From positions 1 through 26,433 of the forward strand of contig CALGBW010000001.1 in NCBI GenBank assembly GCA_937884635.1: a DNA stretch of 26,433 nt, read 5' to 3'. Numbering within the stretch: position 1 is the first letter of the stretch; every line of letters begins with the position of its first letter. Position numbers and translations under genes: made by a program. Shown here one piece after another: positions 6,790 to 13,886 of the stretch. The notes under the pieces are model-generated. The model saw only the letters and a program-made list of their open reading frames with translations, did not search any database and was not told where the DNA came from. Source of the stretch: an uncultured Chlamydiaceae bacterium (GTDB lineage: Bacteria; Chlamydiota; Chlamydiia; Chlamydiales; Chlamydiaceae).

Positions 6790-8745
6790 CTACGAACGAT
6801 TCCAGGCTGTATAGAGTGACTTCATCTCCGCTACCTTTTCATCATAAGAGTACTGTTCCTTATCCCCAGGTATACCTAGATAAGACAATACACGATCTGC
6901 TACCCTTCCAAAAATAGGCGCTGCACAACGCCCACCCATATGATTTTTTGTTCCATCTTCGCGAACACCATATTCAGGTTCATCTATGGATACAAGCATA
7001 ACGAGAGGTGCAGAGCCCTTGAAAGAAGAAAACACAGGGGTAATCCCTATAAAAGAAGAAATGTGTTTTTTCTTATCATAACGCCCATTAATCAATTTTT
7101 CTGATGTCCCCGTTTTCCCAGCACTTGTATGCCATTGCGGAGCTGCTCTGACTCCCGTCCCCCCCGGACACGTAGTAAAACGCATAGCTTGCAATACTTC
7201 TTTTACTACATGGTCTGATAAGATTTTTCGATGTTCATGTAACAATGGAATGGTTTTACGCATACCACCCACTTGTTTAACTAATGTAGGCCTGACGTCA
7301 TATCCACCATTAGCTAGGACCGCATACGCTTTTACCATCTGCATCCCAGTAGCTAAGATGTTGTACCCCATAGCTAAGGAATAGGGCGTTGCTACAGACC
7401 ATTCTGGTGCTCCATTAGGATAAATCCTATTTGGGGAAGGAACAAGACCGCATGATTCCCCTGGAAATTCAATCCCTGTTTTTTTCCCAAATCCTAATTC
7501 ATGCAACTTAGCTTCATACCAAGCACTTCCCACAGACTGTACAATCCGATCGGCTAATTGCGCAACGTACACATTGGAGGACTTTTGAATTGCCATATAC
7601 ATATTTAAACAACGATTTCTTGATATATCTTTCAACGGTCGTTGTTTTCTACCTGGGAACAAGGTTCTTGTCACATCAATAGCTTCATAAGGATCAAAGA
7701 TAATGGGTCTTCCTTGTTTCACCAGCTCTTCGTTCGCTTGTAAAGCCAAGGCTATGGTAATTGGCTTCATAATTGAACCTGGCTCAAAAACATCCACTAG
7801 AGACAATACTTTTGTAGATTCTACCTTGTCTTTATCATTGAAGTACTCTTTATAATGTGCAGGCTCAAAAAATGGATACTGTGCTAAAGCTAGGATTTCT
7901 CCTGTATGAGCATTCATTAAAATGAGCCACCCTGCCTTTGCCTTCGCCTCCTTAACCCCCTTCTCTAGCTCTTCCTCGGCAATAGTCTGTAAGTAAGCGT
8001 TGATCGTCAAATACACATCATCGCCATCTTTAGGTATTTTTGTTATCTGATCTAAATCCATGCGATTTAAAGGAGAACGCATTAACTTTCTTTTCCCATG
8101 TTCCCCTTCTAAAACATGATTGAAATATGCCTCTAACCCACCTGTAGGAAAGGCTCTACCTGTCTTCTCATCTTTTGCATCACGTAAAGCATGCAACACT
8201 GGCCCTAGAAGCTTACCATAAGGATAGGAGCGCTGATAATCCCGAACAAAAAATAACGCATTTGTTGGAATTTTATTCCGAATAGCATAAGGGCGCCACC
8301 ATGCTAGAAGCCGATCCCGCACCTCTGTATCTAACCACATGAACAACTTGCAATACCGAGATTTTTTCTCAAACTCTTTGCGTACAGATGAAAATTCCCG
8401 CCCCCCTACAAGAGAAACGATCTTCTGCGCAATAAGATCCCGATGAGGAGGCGGAACAACAACAGCATCTAAGCAAAGATGGAATTTTGTGATGTCGATG
8501 ACAAAAGGGAGATGCTGCTCTACATCACCAGGACGCACGGTAGTATTAGAAAAAAAAGTCCCACGGCGAAAAGGATCTTTCACTTCCAACATATGTTGAG
8601 ACAGCGCTTCTGCTTCCCAACGAGCTCCATCACAAATCTGAATTTTGTAATAACGAGCTATGAGCAAACAGAAACAGAGGAAAACACCACAAACGAGATA
8701 GGTAAGACAGCGATATCGATAAGAGTCACAACAAGGGAATTTCAT
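6790..8745 (-). CDS. ftsI: monofunctional class B penicillin-binding protein (FtsI/PBP3)
   Basis: This 651 aa transpeptidase cross-links septal peptidoglycan during chlamydial polarised division. A single N-terminal membrane anchor spans about residues 14-30, followed by a PBP-dimer domain (about 50-260) and the transpeptidase domain. The catalytic motifs are complete: SIMK with Ser324 and Lys327, SSN at 389-391, and KTG at 544-546. There is no transglycosylase domain. The annotation equivalent is CT270 (pbp3). The start codon ATG at 8743-8745 has AAGG and AGG elements within 12 nt upstream. The gene lies 36 nt downstream of ftsL and upstream of murE, as in the classical dcw order. FtsZ is absent from Chlamydia, so this protein is thought to work with the MreB and Rod-type machinery (general knowledge of the genus). 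Confidence 0.95.
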   Translation of the reverse strand: MKFPCCDSYRYRCLTYLVCGVFLCFCLLIARYYKIQICDGARWEAEALSQHMLEVKDPFRRGTFFSNTTVRPGDVEQHLPFVIDITKFHLCLDAVVVPPPHRDLIAQKIVSLVGGREFSSVRKEFEKKSRYCKLFMWLDTEVRDRLLAWWRPYAIRNKIPTNALFFVRDYQRSYPYGKLLGPVLHALRDAKDEKTGRAFPTGGLEAYFNHVLEGEHGKRKLMRSPLNRMDLDQITKIPKDGDDVYLTINAYLQTIAEEELEKGVKEAKAKAGWLILMNAHTGEILALAQYPFFEPAHYKEYFNDKDKVESTKVLSLVDVFEPGSIMKPITIALALQANEELVKQGRPIIFDPYEAIDVTRTLFPGRKQRPLKDISRNRCLNMYMAIQKSSNVYVAQLADRIVQSVGSAWYEAKLHELGFGKKTGIEFPGESCGLVPSPNRIYPNGAPEWSVATPYSLAMGYNILATGMQMVKAYAVLANGGYDVRPTLVKQVGGMRKTIPLLHEHRKILSDHVVKEVLQAMRFTTCPGGTGVRAAPQWHTSAGKTGTSEKLINGRYDKKKHISSFIGITPVFSSFKGSAPLVMLVSIDEPEYGVREDGTKNHMGGRCAAPIFGRVADRVLSYLGIPGDKEQYSYDEKVAEMKSLYTAWNRS

Positions 8746-8781
8746 TACCTATACCTTAAAACAACCCTTACACCCGGGCGT

Positions 8782-9057
8782 TTACTCTAAAACCTTAGTG
8801 CTATTTTCTTCAGGGAAAACCAAATAACTAAACTCAGGCAATGCAGCAATTTCTATTAAGTGTTCTGGACTCTCTAGCTTATGTACGATGAACTCTAAAG
8901 AAGAATTCCGTTGTTCGGTCTCCCTTAATCGTTGCCATAAGTTTGTTATAGTTAAATGCAACTTAGTTAAGTCATTCTGTTTATTAATGTATGAATAAAG
9001 AAACCCACTTATAAAAGAAAATAAGATAAATAAGCGAACAAACCGATACTTATTCAT
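8782..9057 (-). CDS. ftsL: FtsL-like division protein
   Basis: This small 91 aa bitopic membrane protein occupies the ftsL slot between rsmH and pbp3 (CT271 position). It has a short basic cytoplasmic N-terminus (MNKYRFVR), one membrane span at about residues 7-24, and a heptad-like periplasmic coiled coil (about 30-65, TNLWQRLRETEQRNSSLE), the standard FtsL architecture. Sequence identity within FtsL is always low, so the call rests on size, topology and position. Its ATG shares one base with the rsmH stop codon (TAATG), which implies translational coupling. It would join the septal complex with the PBP encoded next. Confidence 0.8.
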   Translation of the reverse strand: MNKYRFVRLFILFSFISGFLYSYINKQNDLTKLHLTITNLWQRLRETEQRNSSLEFIVHKLESPEHLIEIAALPEFSYLVFPEENSTKVLE

Positions 9058-9947
9058 TAGCTTTTTTCAAAACAACGCAACTTAGCAGAGCGACAACGAG
9101 GATTTTTTCGTATCTCTTCATAAGTAGGTGTTATAACTTTCTTTGTAATCACTCTACCTAATCCCTGAGCCTCAGCTTCTTTAAAAAACCATTTTACGGG
9201 GCGATCTTCAGAGCTGCAAAAGGAGATCACCAATAACCTACCTTTTGGTGCAAGCCAACCCATAGCCGCTTTTAACAAAGCTTGCAACTGTTCGTGTTCC
9301 TGATTTACGTATACACGTAAACCCTGAAAAACAAGCGTTAACGGATGAATTTTCCTTCGGTAACGATAAGAAGGGAATACATTTTTTGTCGCTTCTTTTA
9401 TATCCTGCACAGTAACAATTTTACGCATTCTTCTAAAATGCACAATTGCTTTAGCTACTTGTCGCCATGATGGTTCTTCACCGTATTCCCGAAAGATTCT
9501 TCCTAGTTCTTCCTCTTTCAATGTATTAAGCGCATCGCTTGCCGTTATACCTTGTGAGGAATCCATACGCATATCCAATGGATGCTCATCTCCTTGGAAG
9601 CTAAATCCCCTATCTAAAATATCTAACTGCATAGAAGAAACACCCAAGTCTGCTAGAACACCATGAAACTTTTGTTCTACAGGAGCGTCTGCTAAATCTT
9701 GAAATGAAGCATGCTGAAAGACAACGCGAGAGCCAAACTCAGACAATCGTTGCCTTGCTAGGTCTAAAGCATATGCATCTCGATCACTTCCCTCATAGAG
9801 AGAAATAGACGGATACGCTGATAAAAAAGCCTTCGCATGCCCACCCGCTCCCAGAGTGACATCCCTGAATCGTTGAGGGGGGCAAGACGAGAAAAGCTCT
9901 AAACACTCGTTTACGAGAACAGGAATGTGGGGCGTTGAATCAGACAT
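9057..9947 (-). CDS. rsmH: 16S rRNA m4C1402 methyltransferase
   Basis: RsmH (MraW, YabC) methylates N4 of C1402 in the 16S rRNA decoding centre using S-adenosylmethionine. The chosen product is 296 aa, starting MSDSTPHIPVLVNECLELF. It shows the SAM-binding motif LGAGGHAKAF, the family signature ADLGVSSMQLDILDRGFSFQ and the C-terminal KNPRCRSAKLRCFEK. The open frame runs a further 65 codons upstream, but those residues have no family counterpart and the match to relatives begins exactly at the ATG at 9945-9947. No clear ribosome binding site precedes it, which is a weakness. It is the first gene of the rsmH-ftsL-pbp3 run and is divergent from the CT273-type gene, 203 nt away. Confidence 0.95.
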   Translation of the reverse strand: MSDSTPHIPVLVNECLELFSSCPPQRFRDVTLGAGGHAKAFLSAYPSISLYEGSDRDAYALDLARQRLSEFGSRVVFQHASFQDLADAPVEQKFHGVLADLGVSSMQLDILDRGFSFQGDEHPLDMRMDSSQGITASDALNTLKEEELGRIFREYGEEPSWRQVAKAIVHFRRMRKIVTVQDIKEATKNVFPSYRYRRKIHPLTLVFQGLRVYVNQEHEQLQALLKAAMGWLAPKGRLLVISFCSSEDRPVKWFFKEAEAQGLGRVITKKVITPTYEEIRKNPRCRSAKLRCFEKS

Positions 9948-10089
9948 TATGGCACACACTTTTGGGATTGATACCAGCAGTTTAAGGGAAAACGGGAATA
10001 TTATACAGGAATCCGGGAAACATCTGCTCATTAGGCAACTTTCGTCATAATGGAAAGGCAGTTTTCTTTTCACCCTCTCTGGCTGTCCC

Positions 10090-10117
10090 TTGACATTTTC
10101 ATGAGCCTCGTTATGAT
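10090..10117 (+). promoter_or_regulatory. strong promoter of the CT273-CT274 unit
   Basis: A perfect -35 hexamer TTGACA (10090-10095) and TATGAT (10112-10117) are separated by 16 nt. It predicts transcription starting near 10124 and a leader of about 27 nt. It is the closest match to the housekeeping consensus that I found in the window. Confidence 0.75.
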
Positions 10118-10150
10118 TGGGAAAATAAGGATGCATAGGCAAGAAGTATC

Positions 10151-10708
10151 ATGGTAGAAATTTTTAATTACAGTACATCTGTTTACGAAAAACACGCTTC
10201 CAATAATAAAATTGTTAATGACTTCCGAAAAGAAGTGCACATGGAAGGCGTGGCTATCAGAGATATCGCTAAGCACGCCCAAATTCTAGATATGACGCCC
10301 AAACACTCTGCATTAACAACACTAATGCAGACCAATCAAAAAACACATTGGGCAATGTTTGCTCCCCCTGCTAATTTTCACAAACAGCGTTTTTCTACCC
10401 CTTATTTAGTACCTTCCTTAGGCTCTCCTGATCAACAGGATGAGGCTATGGAGAAGATCACTTCTTACCTAAAAGTTTTAACAAGAGGCAAATTCTCGTT
10501 TCGCAGTTCAGTTCGCCCCTTCTTAGCACATAAAGACTCCGGAGAACAACACCAACAAGAGGATGACTCTGAATCGGAAGACGGCGAGGAAAATCAGCTT
10601 CTTCAAGAAGGGAAGACCTTATTAAAAGTATTAGACCAAGGAATCAAGTCTTCTAATGTGATGATTGATTATGTCATCTCTCGTATTTTCCAATTTGTAC
10701 AAGGGTAA
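10151..10708 (+). CDS. conserved chlamydial protein of unknown function (CT273 type)
   Basis: The 185 aa protein is soluble by appearance, with no membrane span or Sec signal. The N-terminus (MVEIFNYSTSVYEKHASNN) is Ser/Asn rich and amphipathic, the kind of composition seen in type III secretion signals, but that is only suggestive. Residues 100-120 are basic. Residues 131-148 form a very acidic low-complexity stretch (QQEDDSESEDGEE). The C-terminal 35 residues are helical (LLKVLDQGIKSSNVMIDYVI). It corresponds by position to CT273, for which I know no established function. AAGAAG lies about 5 nt before the ATG, and the promoter at 10090-10117 sits just upstream. It is followed after 3 nt by a TPR protein of the LcrH/SycD style, so an effector-and-chaperone pair is a testable idea. 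Confidence 0.85.
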   Translation: MVEIFNYSTSVYEKHASNNKIVNDFRKEVHMEGVAIRDIAKHAQILDMTPKHSALTTLMQTNQKTHWAMFAPPANFHKQRFSTPYLVPSLGSPDQQDEAMEKITSYLKVLTRGKFSFRSSVRPFLAHKDSGEQHQQEDDSESEDGEENQLLQEGKTLLKVLDQGIKSSNVMIDYVISRIFQFVQG

Positions 10709-10711
10709 CAG

Positions 10712-11119
10712 ATGTTAGATAACGAATGGAAAGCCATTTTAGGCTGGAATGATGAGGAATTAGAAGAACTTCGCATCTCTGGCTATCAATTTCTTCGCCA
10801 AGGACACTATCGAAAAGCAATTCTTTTTTTTGAAGCATTGATTATCTTAGATCCTCTCAGTGTATATGATTTTCAAACACTAGGGGGGTTGTATTTACAG
10901 ATCGGAGATAATGAGAATGCTCTAAAAATTTTAGATCAAGCCTTGCGCATGCAAGGAGATCACCTCCCCACACTACTTAACAAAACAAAAGCTTTGTTTT
11001 GTTTAGGAAGAACAAATGAAGCCTCAGCTATCGCCACGTACTTGAAAACCTGCGCCGATACTGTAATTGCAAATGATGCAGAAGCTTTACTCATGAGCTA
11101 CCAAGTACAAAATGTATAG
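10712..11119 (+). CDS. TPR protein resembling LcrH/SycD-type chaperones (CT274 type)
   Basis: This is a 135 aa all-helical protein with about three tetratricopeptide repeats. Repeat-like segments start near residues 25 (GYQFLRQGHYRKAILFFEAL), 57 (FQTLGGLYLQIGDNENALKI) and 91 (LLNKTKALFCLGRTNEASAI). The pattern of A-L-DP-Y-LG-Y-G-A matches type III secretion translocator chaperones of the LcrH/SycD group, and the size is close to theirs. It has no enzyme motif and presumably binds a partner peptide in its concave groove. It starts 3 nt after the preceding stop codon, with its ribosome binding site AAGGG inside the end of that gene, so the two are co-translated. The known chlamydial SycD homologues lie elsewhere. 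The partner of this one is unknown. Confidence 0.85.
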   Translation: MLDNEWKAILGWNDEELEELRISGYQFLRQGHYRKAILFFEALIILDPLSVYDFQTLGGLYLQIGDNENALKILDQALRMQGDHLPTLLNKTKALFCLGRTNEASAIATYLKTCADTVIANDAEALLMSYQVQNV

Positions 11120-11181
11120 CTATATTATGAATAAAAATTTGACTCAAGACTATTCTCGCAGCCTTTTTTCTAGCAAAATGT

Positions 11182-11198
11182 GTTGATTGGTTATCAAC
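11182..11198. repeat. 6-bp inverted repeat overlapping the probable dnaA promoter
   Basis: GTTGAT and ATCAAC flank the five-base spacer TGGTT. The right half contains TTATCAAC, which resembles a DnaA box (TTATNCACA) in its first five bases only. It overlaps the -35 region of the candidate promoter at 11183-11212, the place where an autoregulator would bind. Confidence 0.35.
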
Positions 11199-11212
11199 TC
11201 GAATGCTACATT
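11183..11212 (+). promoter_or_regulatory. candidate promoter of dnaA2
   Basis: TTGATT (11183-11188) and TACATT (11207-11212) have an 18-nt spacer. This would give a leader of about 67 nt before dnaA. The -10 match is moderate. Confidence 0.4.
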
Positions 11213-11285
11213 GGCGTTTTCCTTATAAACCAGAACAGCCTTAGCCCCTGAGGGATTAAGACTCGCTTACAGTAAAGAGATCCGC

Positions 11286-12635
11286 ATGCTAGCGTGTAAC
11301 GATTGCAGTACCTGGGAACAATTCGTCAATTACGTAAAAACTCGCTGTTCAAAAACAGCTTTTGAAAACTGGATAGCCCCAATTAGGGTATTAGAGGAAT
11401 CCCAAGAGAAAATCCGATTAGAAGTCCCGAATATCTTTGTTCAGGATTACCTATTAGACAACTATAGAAAAGATTTATGTAGCTTTGTTCCCTTGGATAT
11501 TCAAGGAAATCCAGCTTTAGAGTTTGTCATCTCTGAGGTCAAAAAAACACCCCTTAAATCTTCTGTTCGTGAGAACAAGGGCCCTTCTTTAGAAATCATC
11601 GAAGAAAATAAAGATTTTGAGTTAAAACTCAATTCGACCTATCGGTTTGACAATTTTATCGAAGGTCCTTCTAACCAGTTTGTAAAATCTGCCGCTATGG
11701 GAATTGCCGGTCGTCCTGGACGTTCTTACAATCCTCTCTTTATCCATGGTGGTGTAGGATTAGGAAAGACACATATTCTGCACGCCGTAGGTCACTACGT
11801 AAAAGAGCATCATAAACACCTACGTATTCATTGCATAACAACAGAAGCCTTTATTAATGACTTGGTGCATCACTTGCGTGCTAAGTCTGTTGATAAAATG
11901 AAAAATTTTTATCGTTCTCTAGACCTCCTTCTAGTGGACGATATTCAATTCCTACAGAATCGGCAAAATTTTGAAGAAGAATTCTGTAATACTTTTGAAA
12001 CCTTGATCAATCTAAGTAAACAGATTGTAATTACTTGTGATAAGCCACCTAGCCAGTTAAAGCTCTCTGAGCGTATTATTGCACGTATGGAATGGGGATT
12101 GGTTGCTCACGTAGGCATCCCTGACTTGGAAACTCGCGTGGCTATTTTGCAGCATAAAGCAGAGCAAAAAGGCCTATCCATTCCAAATGAAATTGCTTTC
12201 TATATCGCGGATCACATTTACGGGAACGTCCGACAATTAGAAGGAGCTATCAATAAACTATCTGCTTATTGCATGTTATTTGGTCGCACTTTGAATGAAG
12301 GAACTGTACGAGAAATTCTTAAAGAGCTTTTCCGTTCACCGTCTAAACAGAAAGTATCAGTTGAAAGTATTCTTAAAAGCGTTGCCACTGTTTTTCAAGT
12401 GAAGCTACAGGATTTAAAAGGCAATTCCCGATCCAAGGAGTTAGCCTTGGCCAGACAGGTAGCCATGTATCTTGCAAAAACATTAATTACAGACTCCTTA
12501 GTCGCTATCGGTTCAGCCTTTGGAAAGACTCACTCCACTATTCTCTATGCATGTAAGAGTATTGAACAAAAAATAGAAAAAGATGAAACGCTGAAGAGTC
12601 AAATTAATTTGTGCAAGAATCATATTTCTGGCTAA
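11286..12635 (+). CDS. dnaA: chromosomal replication initiator DnaA (second paralogue)
   Basis: DnaA binds oriC boxes and melts the origin using ATP. The 449 aa protein contains all four domains: domain I (about 1-80, STWEQFVNYVKTRCSKTAFENW), a short linker, the AAA+ core with Walker A GGVGLGKT (155-162) and Walker B LLLVDDIQF (214-222), and the domain IV DNA-binding end with the signature FGKTHSTILYA near 414-424. Chlamydiae carry two dnaA genes. The neighbourhood (CT274 type before, bactofilin after) and the sequence match the CT275 copy, dnaA2. The ATG at 11286 is preceded by AAAGAGATCCGC. It slightly outruns the next gene's ribosome binding site: the stop codon TAA overlaps the AAGGAG used by the bactofilin gene, so the two are coupled. 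I see no cluster of DnaA boxes here, so the origin is probably elsewhere. Confidence 0.96.
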   Translation: MLACNDCSTWEQFVNYVKTRCSKTAFENWIAPIRVLEESQEKIRLEVPNIFVQDYLLDNYRKDLCSFVPLDIQGNPALEFVISEVKKTPLKSSVRENKGPSLEIIEENKDFELKLNSTYRFDNFIEGPSNQFVKSAAMGIAGRPGRSYNPLFIHGGVGLGKTHILHAVGHYVKEHHKHLRIHCITTEAFINDLVHHLRAKSVDKMKNFYRSLDLLLVDDIQFLQNRQNFEEEFCNTFETLINLSKQIVITCDKPPSQLKLSERIIARMEWGLVAHVGIPDLETRVAILQHKAEQKGLSIPNEIAFYIADHIYGNVRQLEGAINKLSAYCMLFGRTLNEGTVREILKELFRSPSKQKVSVESILKSVATVFQVKLQDLKGNSRSKELALARQVAMYLAKTLITDSLVAIGSAFGKTHSTILYACKSIEQKIEKDETLKSQINLCKNHISG

Positions 12636-12646
12636 GGAGTCGCCCC

Positions 12647-13243
12647 GTGTTTAAGAAAGCAAGTAAGAGTCCTTTTGATGATGTGCAAACATTATACGAT
12701 GAAGAGACTTCCGCCCATCACTCTGGTTTTTCTTACCAGAGAAATGAGCGCTTGGACACCCCTCCTAGTTTATTTGACTCCCCTAAGTCTATGGAGCCTC
12801 GTCCCATAGAGGCTCGGCCACTACCCTCTTTTGAAGAGCCTTCTCAAACCTGGTCAGCAAATCAAAATAGTAATGAACTTGCCCCGTTGTTTGCTGAAGA
12901 ACCAGAAACAACATTAGGAGAAGGAGTTTCATTCAAAGGTGAATTAACGTTTGAACGATTACTTCGCATTGATGGGTTTTTTGAAGGATCATTGGTTTCC
13001 AAAGGGAAAATTATCATTGGTCCCAAAGGACATGTAAAAGCAGATATCCATCTGCAAGAAGCTATTATCGAGGGTACATTAGAAGGGAACCTTACTATTG
13101 CTGGGAAGGTTGAGCTACGTGGAGGCGCTGTAGTAAAAGGCGATATCCAAGCAGGATCTTTATGCGTGGATGAGGGCGTGAAACTCTTGGGCTATGTTGC
13201 TGTGTCTGGATCCTCCCTATCCCAAATAGACGAAGATCTATAA
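12647..13243 (+). CDS. bacA: bactofilin (polymer-forming cytoskeletal protein)
   Basis: Bactofilins polymerise without nucleotide into membrane-associated filaments or rings. A disordered Pro/Ser-rich N-terminus (about residues 1-90) is followed by the right-handed beta-helix bactofilin domain at about 94-185, seen as repeated Gly-rich rungs such as GELTFERLLRIDGFFEGSL, GKIIIGPKGHVKADI and GKVELRGGAVVKGDI. I chose the GTG at 12647, giving 198 aa, because AAGGAG lies 7 nt before it and the conserved part starts there (VFKKASKSPFDDVQ). The open frame extends to an earlier GTG at 12611 inside dnaA without a good ribosome binding site. From memory, the C. trachomatis homologue CT276 is a ring-forming bactofilin that affects cell size. 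Its 3' end overlaps the opposite-strand gene at 13192-13869 by 52 nt. Confidence 0.92.
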   Translation: MFKKASKSPFDDVQTLYDEETSAHHSGFSYQRNERLDTPPSLFDSPKSMEPRPIEARPLPSFEEPSQTWSANQNSNELAPLFAEEPETTLGEGVSFKGELTFERLLRIDGFFEGSLVSKGKIIIGPKGHVKADIHLQEAIIEGTLEGNLTIAGKVELRGGAVVKGDIQAGSLCVDEGVKLLGYVAVSGSSLSQIDEDL

Positions 13244-13869
13244 GCAAAAAGGCTGATCAATATAGAGTGCGTTGAGTGATGTTTTCTCATCCACTTCAGC
13301 ACCTTTCGTGATGGAAGATGTGTGGAGATTATGCATACGGGTTCTGGTTTTAAGCGACGTATACATCGTTCGAAAGGTAATAACATCTGACAAGGGACCT
13401 GCAGTTCCTTAGCTAATAAAACTGGAAAATCTCTTGGTATAGAAGAAGGGAAATAGACAATCCGTTTAGGATAAAATTCCTCTAATGCTAATGTGCTCTT
13501 CACTGCACGAATAAAACATTTCAAAGCGAACGCTTTCCCAGCTGCGGCATGCACATATAAAGCATGAGCCTCTTTAGACGCACAGTATAGTCCAATCGTT
13601 TGATGAATAGATGCAGAACATTCGTCACAATACCGTTGATGAGGCATGACTTGATTTTGAAAACAGGTGAAACACCGACCGCTTCTATTTGCTACATGAA
13701 TTCCACGAAAACAGGTTCGACAAAATAACACACCCGGACAACGACACCCGTAGCATAAAATTGGAAATACAAGCTCAATAAAAAACTTCAGTCTCTTAAA
13801 ACCACGACAAATTTTTACTCCTAAAATTTTTCTTAATTTGCTACGTTCTTGAACGTGTAGAAGCTTCAA
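13192..13869 (-). CDS. degenerate ComF-like double zinc-ribbon protein (CT277 type)
   Basis: This is a 225 aa protein. The first 90 residues hold two CxxC pairs of the ComF double zinc ribbon (LCYGCRCPGVLFCRTC, then CFTCFQNQVMPHQRYCDEC). The rest is where ComF proteins have a phosphoribosyltransferase fold, including KAFALKCFIRAVKSTLALEE and a YFPSSIPRDFPVLLAKEL stretch. The diagnostic PRPP loop (hydrophobic-DD-TTGAT) is absent; the corresponding region reads VCIISTHLPSRKVLKW, so enzyme activity is unlikely. A DNA-uptake accessory role, as for ComF elsewhere, can only be guessed. The start is TTG at 13869 with GGGAGG four bases upstream. It starts 17 nt from the divergent nqrB and overlaps the convergent bactofilin gene by 52 nt, so it must be transcribed from signals inside nqrB. 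Confidence 0.8.
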   Translation of the reverse strand: MKLLHVQERSKLRKILGVKICRGFKRLKFFIELVFPILCYGCRCPGVLFCRTCFRGIHVANRSGRCFTCFQNQVMPHQRYCDECSASIHQTIGLYCASKEAHALYVHAAAGKAFALKCFIRAVKSTLALEEFYPKRIVYFPSSIPRDFPVLLAKELQVPCQMLLPFERCIRRLKPEPVCIISTHLPSRKVLKWMRKHHSTHSILISLFAYRSSSIWDREDPDTAT

Positions 13870-13886
13870 CTTTCCTCCCGATTATA

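Noticed and set aside
9948..10142. 65-codon upstream extension of the rsmH open frame
   Set aside because: The extra residues have no methyltransferase counterpart and match to relatives begins at the ATG at 9947; the extension is probably chance openness within the divergent promoter region.
11120..11285. Replication origin beside dnaA2
   Set aside because: Only one partial DnaA-box-like sequence is present and there is no AT-rich unwinding stretch with box clusters.
12611..12646. Upstream GTG start for the bactofilin inside dnaA
   Set aside because: No ribosome binding site precedes it, while AAGGAG is ideally placed for the GTG at 12647.
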